The position numbers were made by a program, and so were the translations under genes. Under the pieces are notes generated by a model. The model was not told the origin of the DNA. It saw only the letters and a list, made by a program, of their open reading frames with translations, and did not search any database. Below, piece after piece: positions 22,857-23,875 of a stretch of 23,875 bases of DNA. Origin of the DNA: an uncultured Lachnospiraceae bacterium (GTDB lineage Bacteria > Bacillota_A > Clostridia > Lachnospirales > Lachnospiraceae). The stretch covers positions 1-23,875 of the forward strand of contig CADAHD010000020.1 of assembly GCA_902787595.1 (NCBI GenBank), in the 5' to 3' direction. How positions within the stretch are numbered: the first letter of the stretch is position 1; every line of letters begins with the position of its first letter.

Positions 22857-23605
22857 ACCATTTTTTTACGGACCCTTCCCTGATACAGGGCATGGATATC
22901 TATATACGCGGCGACGATGTTAAGCATATAAAGAATGTTCTGCGCATGAAAGCGGGAGAGGAGATCTCGATAAGCAACGGGATCGATGATAAGGAATACC
23001 GCTGTGAGATCGCAGAGATAGGCGATGACGAAGTGCGCTGCCGTCTGCGTTTCATAAAGGAAGAGGGCGTTGAGCTGCCTGTGCGCATCACGCTTTTTCA
23101 GGGACTGCCCAAGGCAGACAAGATGGAGCTGATCATACAGAAGGCCGTGGAACTGGGAGCTGCCGAAGTGATCCCGGTGGACTGCAGAAGATGCGTGGTG
23201 CGGCTGGATGATAAGAAATATGCAAAAAAACGCGAGCGCTGGCAGGAGATAGCCGAAGCTGCGGCCAAGCAGAGCAAACGCGCTATAATTCCGACGGTGG
23301 GAGAGCAGATGAGCATGAAGGAAGCCGTGGCATATGCCGGTGATATGGAATGCAGATGCATACCGTATGAACTGGCAGAGGGAATGGATGCCACAAATGC
23401 CTTCATGGAAAAGATAAAAGCCGCGCCGGCAGGCTCAAAAGCTGCCGTATTCATAGGACCCGAAGGCGGCTTTGCCGAAGAAGAGATAGAGCTGGCGAAA
23501 AACGCCGGCATAGAACCGATATCACTGGGGCGCAGGATACTGCGCACCGAGACCGCAGGCATGGCGCTGCTGTCTATGATAATGTATGAGCTGGAAAGAT
23601 CCTGA
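22853..23605 (+). CDS. rsmE: 16S rRNA (uracil-1498-N3)-methyltransferase RsmE
   Basis: Makes m3U1498 in 16S rRNA of the small ribosomal subunit using SAM. The 250-residue chain has the N-terminal PUA-like domain (about 1-70, starting MNHFFTDPS) and the SPOUT (knotted) domain. The SPOUT motifs are GLPKADKMELIIQKAVELGA, IGPEGGFAEEEIELA and LGRRILRTETAGM, the SAM-binding knot. ATG 22853 is chosen since it matches the family start and overlaps the prmA stop; a longer frame from 22826 lies inside prmA. No good SD is present, so translation coupling is likely. The cysteine desulfurase gene starts 28 nt later. Confidence 0.96.
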   Translation: MNHFFTDPSLIQGMDIYIRGDDVKHIKNVLRMKAGEEISISNGIDDKEYRCEIAEIGDDEVRCRLRFIKEEGVELPVRITLFQGLPKADKMELIIQKAVELGAAEVIPVDCRRCVVRLDDKKYAKKRERWQEIAEAAAKQSKRAIIPTVGEQMSMKEAVAYAGDMECRCIPYELAEGMDATNAFMEKIKAAPAGSKAAVFIGPEGGFAEEEIELAKNAGIEPISLGRRILRTETAGMALLSMIMYELERS

Positions 23606-23633
23606 AACAGGGACCTTTTGAAAGGATAAAGTT

Positions 23634-23875
23634 ATGATATATATGGATAACTCCGCGACCACGCGCTGCTTTCCGGAAGTGGCGGAAAAAATGGCGGATA
23701 TTATGTGCAACGATTTCGGCAACCCTTCAAGCGCACATCATTGCGGCGTGACGGCGGAGGGGCATATCAAAAAAGCAAAGGAAATATTGTCCGGCATACT
23801 CCGCTGCAAAGCCGATGAGCTGTATTTTACCTCCGGAGGAACGGAGAGCGATAATCTGGCGCTGATAGGCGCGGC
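23634..23875 (+). CDS. Cysteine desulfurase (NifS/IscS family), 5' part
   Basis: The window ends inside this gene; 80 residues are visible. The start (M-I-Y-M-D-N-S-A-T-T), GNPSSAHHCG and FTSGGTESDN match the N-terminus of the pyridoxal-phosphate enzymes that remove sulfur from cysteine for Fe-S clusters or tRNA thiolation. The PLP lysine and active cysteine lie beyond the window edge. ATG 23634 has AAAGGAT 8 nt upstream; ATG 23643 is a second choice. In many Firmicutes such a gene precedes thiI or mnmA for tRNA thiolation, which cannot be checked here. Confidence 0.93.
   Translation, partial: MIYMDNSATTRCFPEVAEKMADIMCNDFGNPSSAHHCGVTAEGHIKKAKEILSGILRCKADELYFTSGGTESDNLALIGA

Overview
The window looks like a chromosomal segment of a Clostridia bacterium, most likely Lachnospiraceae. 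This rests on paired glgC/glgD, spoVG, a long (about 400 aa) PRPP synthetase, a DnaD/DnaC-like primosome pair, a WcaJ-type sugar transferase, Gram-positive Shine-Dalgarno (SD) sites and short intergenic gaps. No mobile element, CRISPR array or rRNA is visible. There is one tRNA, tRNA-Cys.

Layout. 1-1353: the tail of an unknown gene, a small four-cysteine protein and galE, ending in a terminator. 1380-2156: an orphan gene with faint similarity to the C-terminal part of PolC, ending in a hairpin that can terminate transcription from both sides. 2189-4286: degV (-) and a sugar-phosphate nucleotidyltransferase (+), divergent, with a perfect palindrome inside the degV promoter. 4283-8087 (-): a probable operon of a DnaD-like gene, a DnaC/DnaI-like helicase loader, prs and queT. 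A preQ1-I-like riboswitch sits between prs and queT, and tandem DnaA boxes lie upstream of the operon promoter. 8216-9592 (-): murC. 9837-12608: glgC-glgD-spoVG. 12655-15945: a membrane sugar-phosphate transferase and a PAS-GGDEF diguanylate cyclase. 15947-16771 (-): a leucine-rich-repeat protein. 16915-21661: PHP hydrolase, GH39 xylosidase, manC and manA. 21680-21824: tRNA-Cys. 21885-end: prmA-rsmE and the start of a cysteine desulfurase gene.

Themes. Much of the window handles activated sugars: UDP-galactose (galE), ADP-glucose for glycogen (glgC/glgD), GDP-mannose (manA/manC), a lipid-linked sugar transferase and a further nucleotidyltransferase. A diguanylate cyclase next to the transferase suggests c-di-GMP-linked control of surface polysaccharide (inference).

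Oddities. Two normally important genes, under 1.3 kb apart, are broken. The DnaD-like gene has about 90 bp in its middle replaced by the SD and first codons of an hslU-like gene in the opposite orientation. murC has one in-frame TAA where Glu is expected. Either this stretch is misassembled or erroneous, or the strain has real lesions here. Other points of interest are the DnaA-box dyad, the intercistronic riboswitch, two tandem dyads at the glgC promoter and an unexplained leader before the sugar transferase.
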